NCBI GenBank assembly: GCA_013115135.1
Contig: JABANP010000304.1
Location: 1 to 61,866 of the forward strand
Length of the DNA stretch: 61,866 bases
Source of the DNA: Perkinsus olseni
Lineage: Eukaryota > Perkinsozoa > Perkinsida > Perkinsidae
Reading direction: 5' to 3'
Below the pieces are notes generated by a model, which was not told the DNA's origin, ran no database searches, and saw nothing but the letters and a program-made list of their open reading frames with translations. Positions 11,301-21,868 of the stretch are shown here, one piece after another. A program made the translations under genes and the position numbers. Numbering within the stretch: position 1 is the first letter of the stretch; each line of letters begins with the position of its first letter.

Positions 11301-14132
11301 GTGGCCAAGACACGACTATTTTTCTTTCAAAATGCAACGAGCGTTGGTACCACACCCCACCTGATTCGACAAATCTTTCCTCGACGCTTGCAGTTGGTCC
11401 CGTTCCGATTCCAATTGCCTTATCCTCAGCTCCAGTGACTGAGCCAACAACAACAACAACAACAACAACAACAGTAACGGCCACACACGGTAGCAGTCGT
11501 ACCGATTTCGCACGCTGAAGATCCCGCAGCTTTGTATTCTTCGCCTGAAGCTCCATCAATTGAGTTTCACTACGGCTCTGCAGCTCCTTCAATGCACTCG
11601 AACTGACCGAGTCCTCACCGGCAAGTATCTTTCTGACACCTCTAGCTTACCATCGGGCGTCCTCCCCTCCAGACGGAGTCACCTCCGCTTGCGTCTCAGC
11701 ATCAACTGCCTTCTTCCGCTCAGTCTGGGAGCTACATGCTACCGTGACACCTGACCCACAACAAGGCCTCCAAATTTCTGGGGTATCGGCCCGGGTCGAC
11801 CACGAGTGCAACAGCAAGCCCGGGGTAGGACAGCGGGCTTCTCCCTGTCCGAGGGCAAATATTCTCCGCCCGATAACGCTTCCTTTCCAGGATTGTACGG
11901 GATCGAATTTCTCGCGCTTCTCCTCATAGAACGTCCAACTTCTGTTCCCGATACTATCGTCGAAAATCAATCCACTCAAAGCTCGTCGCCCGCATGCCCT
12001 GCCCGAAACTCACCAGCCACAGTCTGAGCCGCCGCCGCGCGCATTTCTACGGCGTCCAGGAGCGTCTGTACCGCTGCTGGGGAAGTGTCCAGCGTCGTAG
12101 TCTGGGCGCCACTTTCAACGCCTGACGGTAGCCACTCCCGACTCTAGCGTCGGTGGCAACTCGATCGCTCACCCGGCGAGGGTCTCCTGCGGTACTTCGC
12201 GCGAATCCGCCGTTTTTCCAGTCGGAAGGCGGCCTCCACCACCGAAGTCAGGTCATTATAGAGCTGAGAAATTTTCGGATTATTGCCGAGAGGGAAGAAA
12301 TCGGAGGGTCGTCCAATCCTAGTGGGACACTGGCAGGGTAAGCCAAGCCTGCGGTAATTTCGTGGCGCAGTGACGCTCACAAGGAAATTCTACGAAAACA
12401 TTAGTGTGGTGCACAGTTCAAGCAGGGTCATTGTTAAACATGAGGAACCGTAAGAGAAAGCAAGATGAACAAGATTCATCACTCACCTTTTCTCTTCCCT
12501 TCTGATCTCCTTCTCCCTCTCCGCTCGTCACACTAGGAGGCCCCTCAGCGTCCAATGGCTCGGCGAGGTCAGGTTGGGCGATCGGTCCTGGGCCGGGAAC
12601 AGCGTCATCGACCAGTAGCGCACAGCAAAGGATATTACCATTCAACTCGCCGACTCCGACTGAGCTTCCCTCAGGTAGTGATTCGTCGTTCTAAAAACGA
12701 CACCCGTGGGGATCGAACCCGGGTCCTCGGCGACACGCTCACCGTCGCTAGGGGCATACATTCGCATGTTCTGATGATGGTGCCACCAAAGGGGCGGGTA
12801 GGGGTGCATCAGATGGCCCATTGGAGCATAGAAGCCGCTGTTCACTCTGAGCCACTTGCTTCACTTGCGCACTCTTGCATTTCCCTTACGCTCCAGTGCG
12901 GACTCCTGGCGGTGGCGGGAGCAACAGCGGCTGAGGATGATGCTGCATGTGCTGTGGCAGGAACATCGCCGGTGGGAACCGCGGGGGCGGCAGAGCCTCT
13001 TGAGGAGAATGGTAGGTGGCCACTGGCGTGCCTGATACGGACAAGCATTTCTACTGCCCCGTTATGATATTTGGCTGGTCGAAGAAGTTCAACAACTTCG
13101 ACTGCACACGACCAGCGAAAAGGTTCTACTCGATACAAGCCTGCTTCAAAGCAGCCAATGGTGGTGGTCGTCAAGAAGGAAGCCTCGAACGCATCGCCCG
13201 AAGCCTAACCTATCGGCTTTGTGTCGTCCAGTAGTGATCACAAGAAGGGAACGTGATCCATGACAAATTCTAGTGATAGAGTCGGAAGTCGACGAGGGTG
13301 AAGCATCAGCAGAGAGCGTGCGTTCTATGATGCACGGAGAGCGGTGGAGAAGCTCTTCCCCCTGTGGCGTTCATATCGCTCATCCTATCTTGCCCCGACA
13401 GGAAGCTACGCTTAAGCTGCTAAGTGGCGGATGAAAGACGGTATTCCAGATGGCAGAACCCGGGTCTTGTGACACCCCAGAAGCGAAGAGTGGACTAACG
13501 ACGTCGACGCCAGCTCCCGAACACCGACGCTTTTCAGCTAAACCGCAGTGAGTGTACTGGCTACTTCCAGAGCCTAGCGGTGCGGTTGTAGAAAAAACAT
13601 AGTCGAAAAGATCGCTAGTGGAAGTCTCGAAGGTGCAGCTGAGGTACCGTTTTCAGTGTCCGGGAAGGCCTCCTCTTCGAAGCTGGCCGTCTGGTCGTCA
13701 TAACTCGGCCAGTGCTGGTGCATGGTTGCCTACAAAACGAGTGGTAAAGAAACCTTCGCCATGCGCATACCCTACCTCCGTTTCGAAATGCTCTGCTTGA
13801 TCGGGGTCACCTGCATCCCATGAGATGAATCTTAGGTTGACTCGAGGAAGATGCAAAAGAGCCTCACCAGCGTAGTATCCTTCACTGTGCTGCTGCCATT
13901 CAACACCATTCTCAAGCGAATCGTTCTCGACTGGCGGCACACAAGTAGATGAAACTAAAAGAACACAAGGATCACCATGAGGCAGTGCCGCCCTAGCCCG
14001 AACCCTCATGGCCCAGCTGCGAAGAACTGAAAGAAGACGGCGGTTGCAGGGCCATCGAGAGTGGCGCCGCTGCTGCTCCTGAGATTGAGGACCGCTAGAG
14101 TGCCTCAAGCTTGGCCACCTTACCAGCGCCAT
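8314..14132 (-). CDS. multi-exon proline-rich coiled-coil protein (possibly FKBP15-like)
   Basis: Many short exons read on the minus strand. A proline-rich exon (LPPPRFPPAMFLP, 13015-12890) joins GFYAPMGHLMHPY. Then come coiled-coil exons: around 11570 (LMELQAKNTKLRDLQ), 10850 (ADRKVKALGSSNRDIQ), 10680 (VAGLEKKVQEVSEKLKEK), 10260-10170, 10121-10074, 10023-9898, 9847-9770 (HIKEERDRMRNQLAV), 9580-9450, 9385-9255 and 8835-8745 (LEKERYRLKMLEAEEALRRL). It ends with an acidic C-terminus (SSDEDEESAFQANRASLRR) at 8314. Exon joins at 10170/10121, 10073/10023 and 9897/9847 are in phase. Upstream of the proline-rich part, a weak segment ending AVEVVELLRPA could be the last strand of an FKBP fold, which would fit FKBP15, but this is tentative. 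The 5' end beyond 13.2 kb is unresolved. Confidence 0.55.
9848..9897 (-). other. 50-nt family B intron
   Basis: GT..AG intron of the coiled-coil gene in phase 0 between ..REIENL and NAMHEVDQ... The minus strand reads GTTGAGGAAATGCAAGATAG near the 5' half. Confidence 0.7.
10024..10073 (-). other. 50-nt family B intron
   Basis: GT..AG intron in phase 0 between ..AYAALQK and EFQLEQNRY... It contains TTTGAGGAAATGCAAGAG, a short insertion, then GCAAGATTGCAAG. Confidence 0.7.
10122..10170 (-). other. 49-nt family B intron
   Basis: GT..AG intron in phase 0 between ..QLASCSR and CIGYTKLEK... GTACGTTGAGGAAACG starts at the donor and is followed by CAAGATTGCAAGA. Confidence 0.7.
11445..11473. repeat. 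(CAA)n microsatellite in an intron
   Basis: Nine to ten CAA units (TTG on the gene strand), in an intron of the coiled-coil gene between LRDLQRAKS and SLELRIRQLES. Confidence 0.85.
12703..12760 (-). repeat. tRNA-like element in an intron (sense)
   Basis: The minus strand reads TAGCGACGGTGAGCGTGTCG, then GAGGACCCGGGTTCGATCCC. The donor GTGAGCG directly follows the exon ending ..MRMYAPSD, so the tRNA-like B-box begins within 20 nt of the splice site. The T-stem is imperfect. Confidence 0.55.
12838..12889 (-). other. 52-nt family B intron
   Basis: GT..AG intron between PPPPGVRTGA and GFYAPMGH. The donor GTAAGGGAAATGCAAGAG merges with the B core and GCGCAAG follows. Confidence 0.65.
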
Positions 14133-15339
14133 TGGCCATTCGTGCTTGCGGTGAGTATTGGTAATGTACGGCCTCCTTCATAGAGCTTTGGAAAGCAGGT
14201 TGCCCTTCCATAGGAAAGGTCCCCGGTTCGATCCCCGGTCCCTCCTCTTGTTGCGACCAGTGATGGAGTCAGTGAGGGATTAGCATACCCCCGGTCATTC
14301 GTCATTAGTAAAATATATACCACACTTCTCCCACCTCCCAACCCTGCTGGCTGACATCATCCAACTGAACTCAAGGCCCGCTTTCCGGAGGACCTCGTTA
14401 CATCAATAACAACACTACAACGTTCCGGTTCAAAAATGGTCTACCCCCTAAGTTCTGGCAACGGGCGAGCCAAGCTTCGTAATTTCTCGCCAATTTCGGA
14501 CTCTCATTGAGTCCTACACAGCCCCCTCTCCGCCGCAACTGGATCCCCGAACCGTGGGCCCGAAGGCTAGAAGGCCGTGAAGCTACTGCTACTATTACCA
14601 CACGATAACAGAGATTAGAAAAATATGCCAATCGAGTTGTGGAGAGTATCCTGGAGGTAGCAACGAGTGAGAACGGGACTGGCCTCCCATTACCTCCTAG
14701 TGATAATAATTTTTGAAAATAATACTGTCCTCAATTTCTCCGAATCACCTAGGACTGAGAATCTCTGACACAGTATGAGTAAGACCGCGGCGCCCGCTCA
14801 AAGGCTGTAACGGAGAGGTCCCAAGTTTGGCCATCTTCTCACCTGATACTCACTAGCAGCCTGATTGTGACACTATGATCGAGCGAAAGCTCTGTAAGAC
14901 ACCTGTCGTCATCATCACCAGCTACCGCCATATAAAGGGTCGGATAGTTCCTTGGGCAACCAAAACCTTCCGGACAGCTTGCTGGAACTCACCGGGTGCC
15001 AGCTAGTGGCTTTAACGAGCGATGAGGTTAGTATCGCTAAGCGGCAGTAAGAATGCTCTTTGCGTGCATTAATAGAAGGGGAACCTTTGCATGCTGCGAG
15101 GGTGGTGGCTGGACCAAGGGCTGAGCTTTTTACACTACAACTAACGACCAGAAGGAGCCTACAGTTCGAACCCGCCGTAATTCAGTAAAGTATTTCCGAA
15201 AGCCAGAATCGATTCCAGGATTCATTTTTACACGTCAAATTGCGGGTCCGTAATCGATTCTAAGTTTCAGAATTGGTAAGTTGAACGGCCTCTTAATTGA
15301 GTAATCAGCGAAATGGGGCTAATGACCGGCGAAAGCGAT
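14133..15339. other. intergenic region with a tRNA-like relic
   Basis: No supported protein. It lies between the divergent coiled-coil (-) and Mei2-like (+) genes, so it should hold both promoters. At 14165-14250 (+) there is a tRNA-like stretch with GGTCCCCGGTTCGATCCC, and at 15187-15284 a dispersed repeat (listed separately). Confidence 0.5.
15187..15284 (-). repeat. dispersed repeat of about 95 bp, copy 1
   Basis: Its reverse complement aligns along its whole length with 45103-45195: both begin CCAATTC, both carry GGAATCGATTCTGG or AGAATCGATTCTGG followed by a TTTCGGAA block and TACTTTA. Inner arms (GAATCGATT) are partly inverted, which fits a short MITE. Confidence 0.65.
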
Positions 15340-18300
15340 GGTGGACGTCGTAGGAGCAAGCCAGATACAGAACTCACGGGCCTCGACGGAGCACCGCCGA
15401 GAGGAACTTGAGTGCGAAGATGCGCTGTACGCACGCGCCTCCGTCAGCGAGGTAAGAAATTCCTCATCCGTGCGTTTTTACGCGCGTTAAAACGGTCGCA
15501 TTCTTTCGACTCCGCCTTGCGCGAGTGACGCCAGTCTTCCAAATCGCCGAAGTGCTGAGAGGGATCATGAGCAGTTCTCGGAAGGATCTGATCATCGGTA
15601 GTAGGAGGCGGGGCAACAGCTCGGTGGGGGCGCTGCGAGGGGTTCATTTCGAAATTACTAATTGCCTAAGGCCAGGGCGAATCGTGACGGCGGTGGAATT
15701 GGTCTTCTTCGACCCTGCGTCGTGGTTTTGCTCTTCCCGATCACACTGCAATTGCCTGTTGGGCTGGAGATGGCCCCAGCTGCTTCAATAACGCGAAATA
15801 TTTCAAAATTTTGGGAATCAGCGGAATTTTCGTCTAAAAATTTTGTGCGGGTTGGTTGTGGGAGACGGGAGCGCGAAGATGCGCCGATCGACCAGGGGGT
15901 GGGCCTGAGCTGCCTCTGAAGGGGAGATCAGCTCGGGCTTCACATTAGTGCTCCGAGGGGCGTTAATATCTTATTCGTGCTGGACTTTTCCAGCGGTAGG
16001 GCCTCGGAAACCGGGGGCGTGACGCGGTGACGCTGTGGGGCTTCCGACCGTCCGGGCCGGAATCTCGCCGGACTGCCGGTGCACAGCGCTCGTTTCCAAT
16101 CCCTATTATTATCGCCATCATTGGGCGCTACTGGCTAGTACGGCCCTCGGCTCGAAGTCAGGCGTCGTTTGATGGGCTTGGATGGAGTTGATGTTGTGCA
16201 GGTCTGAGTTCTCCGGCATCTGCGGTGGCCATTTGCTCATACTTTGAGACCTTTGGAGACATCGAGGCTGTGGATCTGTCGGGGATGTTCAACTCGGAAT
16301 CGTCCAGTCTTAGCGCTGTATATATTAAGTGAGTTTATGCGAACTCCGCGGATCGAACCGGGGTCGTTCCAAGGTTAGCCGTGGCTTATGCCGTTAGGAC
16401 ATTTGTTCGCAGATATTTCGACAGCCGGGCGCCTTTCCTGGCGATGAACCATTTGAAGGGCGTGAGCAGCTATGCCCCCAAGGTAGTCACCCTGGCACAC
16501 ATCATCTTGACTCCCTGCGATCTCCGCTCCAGGTGGTTGAAGTGGATCCGCTGGGAACCGGCAAGCCTGAGACAATCGACATCAGTAATGTATCCTTACG
16601 AGCTAGCCCTCTCTCTTGCAAGTCGAGGGGCGAAGTTCATATTGCTAGTCTACGCTGGAAGGTTGGCGAGACTCTGAGTTGCTGCGAGAAGTTCGGTGAT
16701 ATGTAAGTGCCCCAACTTCTTTGCTGATTCCCCCCCCCTCGTTCGAGTTCGATCTCCCGCTCAGTGAATTGATCAACGGTCATTCCCCGTCATCCTCCTC
16801 GGCCTCAGCGTACGCATTGGACTTGGACAGCGTGGCAACAACAGTCACTTTCTACGACAGCCGGGCTGCGGACAATTTTCTAAGGGTACGCGGAGCAACC
16901 GGCAGATCTCCCAAGGGTGGTGGGAATTTAAGGTGCTTCAATCGGTGAAGGACATGCGCCGTGCGTCGTGCAGTTTGGGCGAGGAGAAACCCTCGATAGA
17001 ATCTACGGTGAGTGGGAGGGACCGAGGCTCGAACCTATGCCTTTCGATTATGGAATACGTATCATATCCGCTAGGATATAGTCGTTCTTATTTTTAGGAG
17101 AGGAGAGCTACGGTACCCGTGCTGACTTCGGGGATGGTGAAGAGACCTTCAGGTGGGCGGCGACAAGTTGATGACCCAGCGTATTATGCAAATCCGCGGC
17201 CTTTTTAGATCTTGTGGCAAGCATGTCGAGCATGCAGTCAGCAGCATTGCGAGATACTCTCCCGCTGCTGCACCACCCTTCAGAGCTGCAATCCCCGACT
17301 ACCGAAGGCTTTACTGTGCAGCAAAGACTAGCAGACCTTTTCCGTCAGTACGACAGTGCGGTACACGCTCCCGCCAGCGACAGCGACTTGGCCGAGTATT
17401 CGGGAACTCCGCGAGACGCTAATAGAGTTACTCCAGCCAATGCCGCTGAGACTCTGGCCGTCATCATCGGCAGTCATCATCAGCAGGCTGCAGCGGGGAG
17501 CAGCAACAGTGCAGCCGCGAAGGAAGGGGGGAAATTGGAAATTTCCCTGGCCGAGAAGGCGGCGTTAATGTGCGACACGGTTAGGGAGTGGGGCAAGCCC
17601 TTCAGCCCATCACAACCACCACCGCAAACGACGGTGGGGGAAGAAGGCCAACAGAGTGAAGATGGGGGCGTTGAGGAAATGCAAGATGTGCAAGTGGAGA
17701 AAGTTGGGATCTCTGCCGAACAAGAAGCCGCAACTGCATCGGATACTCCCGCAGTTGTTTCAGGTCGAACTGCGGAGATTCTCACGAGTGACAAGTGAGT
17801 CGGCGTGCTTCGGCCTCAAAGATACGTCTCGCACGCGAAAGATTCCGTGGTGTCCCTCAGGTCGCGACGAAGAGGTTCTTTCTGAGATGATTGACACTCA
17901 GAGATGGTCGTCCGTCGATCACCCCATGTTTGCCCGATTGCTTTCGCTTTCGACGCCTTCGCCACGGGGGTACTTTTCCTTAATGCCGTTAATCCCTCTG
18001 AAGGCTTGTAATGGCGCGTGTCCTCGTTTTCACAAGCTCCTCGTAGCTTAAATCTTTGTCTCGCAAGTTGGCGAAATTCAGAGTTGCCGAAGGGTGGATT
18101 CGAACCTGGGTCTCCTTAGTGTTACTGCATGGCGTCATCCCCTCGGCCTACAAGTACGTCCGCAGATCGCCAGCAGCAGCAGCGCCCGTCGATTACCTCT
18201 GAGATCAGCGAAAGGGGCGGTGACACTGAAAATCCCGGCCCAATTCCGCACCGGACAGGCGGTGGAAGCGAGGAGGCGTCTATGGAGGCCCCAAGCCTCG

Positions 18301-20802
18301 TCTTCCCACCCTACCTAGCACTTGGTACTGCTACCTCGGAATCTTCGACCGCCCAGTGATGACCGATGCTCTCGACAGGTATCGGACGACCAGTTCCATT
18401 AAGCATTCTGGCTATGTATTTCGAATCCTTCGGTGAGGCTGATTTTTTGGACTGCACCCGAATGCTCACGGAGTCGTCCGATCCCTATGCTATCCGACTA
18501 AGGTCACAACAACAACAACGCCTTGCTCTGCTCCATCTATCACGGATGCTTGCCAGTTTCTTCGATCGCCGAGTGACCGAGCAAGTTTACCAACGTCTGC
18601 GAGGGGCCTCAAGTGATGATCCACGGGTGAGAAGATCTTAGCCTTCGACGATGGAAGGGGTTGTTATCTCCCTTGCTGCTTCAGTGCGCCGCAATCTCGC
18701 GCGCTGGGCCTTCATCACAGCTGGCTGCTGAGTCGGGCGGTGGCGCCCCTATGGAGATTATCGCAATTACTTCCTGTATCATGGTGGATGTGAGGTAGGC
18801 CCGCCGGCGCTGTATGCTCACGGCCAACGTGATTGATGTCAGGTCGTCGAGACTCCGGGGAGCTGCTGACCCGAGAGTCGTCGATGTGGAACAATTGTGC
18901 TGGTCTCTGCCGGAGGCAGTTGATTGCTGTTCAGAATTCGGGGCGTTGTAAGTAGAATTGTCGGTCGTGGGATTCGAACTCGGGACCTTTCTCGTCGTCT
19001 TCGTCTTCAGGGCATCGGCCAACGGTAGACCCGTGAGTAGATTAATTATGCAAGCCTCTGAACTTTGCCGAGAGGTCGAATTTCACGACAGTCGTGCGGC
19101 TGAGGCGTTCCGCAACGCAGTGAAAGTTCTCGAAGGAGGAGGAGGAGGAGCAGAAAGCTCGAGTTTTCCCGTGAGCCGGGAGGAAGCGCCGCCCCAGCCG
19201 CCGCCACCACCACGACCACCACCACTAAGAACAGCAGCAGCAGGACCTGCAGGTGGGTCCACTGAGAAGTTTCGATTGTAGTTGTTCGACTGCTGCTTTC
19301 AACAGCGGTTCGAGCTGAGCAGCAGCAGCAGCAGCCTCCTACTACTACGACACCCCTTCCTACTATGCCGACGGAACCTTTAATTAGTGCACGTACGGAG
19401 CCAGGTGGTGGTGGTGATGGTCTGCTAACGACGACGACGGGTGTGTTGCAACAGCAACAGCAACCACCGTCACCTCGTCCGACAACAACGACGCCATGGG
19501 GTGAGAAAAATGGAGCTCCCTGGGTTTGAACCTGATACCTTCAGGTGAACGGTCGGCAACCACTCCTCCGGCACCAAGATATCTCACCAGCCAGGTTGCG
19601 AGATCCCTGGCCCGGTTTTATCGCGCAGTTGGTGTGAGCGATTACAGAGGAGCTAGTGAGGCCTCATCAGGAGCTTTTGGGCGCTTTCTATCGTCGTCTT
19701 ACCGGTCCAGGAGTGCCGTCGTCTGCATCGTTGACTGCGATCCAAGCCACTGTCCCTTCCCCGCGAGCAGCAGCGGCAGCAACGTCCCCAGTGGTATCGG
19801 TCCCGGGGATGGAAGAGTCTCTGCACATTACGGAAGTTGAAGGCGGTCTGGCAGTAATAACAACAATAGCAGCTGACGATTTGTGAAAAGTGTGGTATGG
19901 AACATTTCTCTTAGAACCGAACCACAGTGATGGTTAGGAACATACCGCCAGCGTACACTAGTTCGAGGTTGTTGCAAGAGATTCTAGAGACCCTGTAAGC
20001 GGAGTACCATCCATCGCCCAACTCTTGGCGGCAGTATTACTGCTGACTCTCTGATAGGTTAGAGCAAGCCGGCGAGGATGAGCTAGCGGCAGTCAACGCT
20101 GCCGTTGGAGCGCCCTTCGGAATCGATTTTGTCTATTTACCATTTAACCTTAAGAATAGAGCAGGGGTAAGCAGTTCTCGAGCCTCTCTGGCCACGTTCT
20201 CATCATCATCAGGTAAGTTATGGCTTCGTAAATTTAACGACTACTGAAGAGTTGCTCATCTTCCACGAGAGATTCAACCAGCATATTTGGAGATCTGGGA
20301 CCAGCAGAGCTCATAATGGCGGAGAACGAAGACCGTGCGAGATGTCAGCGGCCAGGTTGCAAGGACAACAGGCACTGGTAAGGTCCAACGTGATGAGTTC
20401 ACAATCGATCGCACTTGTCGCTGTGTTGTTCATCAGATTGAAGCATTCGTGAATCGTCTCCACGCAAAGTCAGAGCACATTCCCCTACAAGCTCGTCCTC
20501 TGATTTACGATCCTCGGGTGGTCCTATCGGCAGCGTCATCCTCGTCATCATCAGCCGCAGCTGCGTTGCCACTACCCACAATACCCCGATCGTTCCATGG
20601 GCAACAGCAGCAGCCGCAGCAACGCTCGCCCACAAGTTATCCCGGATTCTCCCCAATACCACCTCCTTCTGCGGGGTCGTCGCCTGCACGATCAACACCG
20701 TCACAGCACCATCACCCTCGTTCTCCGACACCGCGGTACGGTCGCGGCAGGTCTAGAGGCGCGGGTCCCTCCCAACAGTCGCCACCACGACCACGCGAAT
20801 AA
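15340..20802 (+). CDS. Mei2-like RNA-binding protein with repeated RRMs
   Basis: ATG at 15340. The decisive part is the C-terminal Mei2-type RRM: TTVMVRNIPPAYTSSRLLQE (19919-19995), then GIDFVYLPFNLKNRAG (about 20120-20170), VSYGFVNLTTTEELLIFHER and CEMSAARLQGQQALV, matching in order the family pattern NIPNKYT / YLPIDFKN / GYAFINF / ARIQGK. Upstream are two paired RRM-like modules: AICSYFETFGDIEAVDLSGM with YFDSRAPF plus VTFYDSRAADNF, and LAMYFESFGEADFLDCTRM plus VEFHDSRAAEAFRNAV. The FYDSRAA phrase is typical of Mei2 RRM1/2. Gln-, Pro- and Ser-rich linkers separate them. Several introns hold antisense tRNA-like elements (16.34, 17.02, 18.08, 18.96, 19.51 kb). Known Mei2 proteins bind RNA in meiotic or developmental control; the role here is inferred. 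The join near 19.89 kb and the extreme 3' exon are unresolved. Confidence 0.75.
16340..16412 (-). repeat. tRNA-like element filling an intron (antisense)
   Basis: The intron runs from GTGAGTTTAT (about 16330) to TTCGCAG (16412). On the minus strand it reads GCGAACAAATGTCCTAACGG ... CCCCGGTTCGATCCGCGG ... AGTTCGC. The 7-nt ends pair at six positions, a D-arm (TGTC/GGCA) is present, and the element spans nearly the whole intron. The splice joins SAVYIK to YFDSRAPF in phase. Confidence 0.75.
17005..17085 (-). repeat. tRNA-like element filling an intron (antisense)
   Basis: Between the donor GTGAGTGGGAGG and the acceptor TTTTTAG. The minus strand has a D-arm-like TATCCTAGCGGATA and a T-arm CATAGGTTCGAGCCTCGG. 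The 3' acceptor TCCCTCC has no 5' partner. Confidence 0.65.
18082..18150 (-). repeat. truncated tRNA-like element in an intron (antisense)
   Basis: On the minus strand GCCGAGG and CTTCGGC can form a full 7-bp acceptor stem, with GACCCAGGTTCGAATCCACC as the T-arm, but only about 62 nt separate the ends, so an arm is missing. Confidence 0.6.
18960..19030 (-). repeat. tRNA-like element in an intron (antisense)
   Basis: It follows the donor GTAAGTAG after ..CCSEFGAL. The minus strand reads GTTGGCCGATGCCC ... GGTCCCGAGTTCGAATCCC ... GACCGAC; the outer 7-mers pair at six positions. The next Mei2-like exon starts soon after. Confidence 0.6.
19508..19580 (-). repeat. tRNA-like element in an intron (antisense)
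   Basis: Just inside the donor GTGAGAAAAATGG. The minus strand reads GGAGTGGTTGCCGACCG, an anticodon-arm-like TTCACCTGAAGG, a T-arm TCAGGTTCAAACCCAGG and GAGCTCC. The ends are complementary over GGAG/CTCC. Confidence 0.6.
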
Positions 20803-21868
20803 CGTGGAGTGAAGCTGGCTCTGTTGTTATCTGTTGCCCACTATGATGACTAGAAGCAAATTCGGCAACAGCAAGGAGCCACTGCCTCATTCTCGTATCA
20901 TATGGTCGTTGTTGTTTATCTGCCAACATTCTATGCAGATGATGATGATGATGACAATGTAACTGTACCATGTTAATAACAATAATTAGGCTATTCCATT
21001 TTTATATCGAAGTCTACTCGGTTTTTACCCATTGGCCGTCTGTATGAAGTCACCACACAACAGCAGGCGGCACAACCTCCTCATCATGAGTAGAATACCC
21101 CAAGTGTCGAGGCGGCTGCTGCGAGCTGACGAGGTGGCTGCAGCAGCAGCAGCAGCAGCCTGTGTGTCGATTATCATCGCCGCTTCACCGGTCTAGACCC
21201 CTTGAGGTGGTGTTGTTGGTGGATAATGATGATGATGATTTTGACGGATTGCGAGGTCTTGGTCGCTCATGATGATTGAGAGAAAGTTGATCCAGTGTTG
21301 GGTCGTCGTCGTCGTCGCCGTCGTCTACACTACTCCTACTACTACCATCGGTGCTCATCCTGGTCATGGAAACGACTGCTGTTTCTACGGTAATGATTCG
21401 GAACTCGCCACAACCACCACCACCACTATGTTGACTGTTCACTGTAGGATGAATACGCTAATTTGTACAAAGTTCATCATTATTATCCATATTATCGCAA
21501 GAGTCACCGTGCTGTCCGTCATCAGTGGTCGAATCCACCGCTGCCGCTACCATCACTGCTGCTACTACTACCACTACCATCATCACCACAGTCTGTCCCT
21601 TCTTGGATATGCCACAGTGTTGCTGGTTGTTCTGATAATCATAATCTACTACTTTTCGTGATACCAGTTTATCACCACCACCACCACCACATAACCTCCC
21701 TTATCATACACTCCCTTACGCGGTCTGTCTTACGACGTCTGACCTGTTAAGGAAGAGGAGAAAAGATAATCAACGAGGTCTTGGGTTGTCAATCATTCTG
21801 TCGCTCCCTCTAGCCTCGAGTGTACTGCAGTAGGGGTGAATTCGTAGCAGCTGGTCGGTTGTTAGAGC

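Noticed and set aside
21185..21750. Ser-, His- and Thr-rich frames on both strands
   Set aside because: Low-complexity CAC/ATC/TCG trinucleotide tracts; no consistent exon or splice signals.
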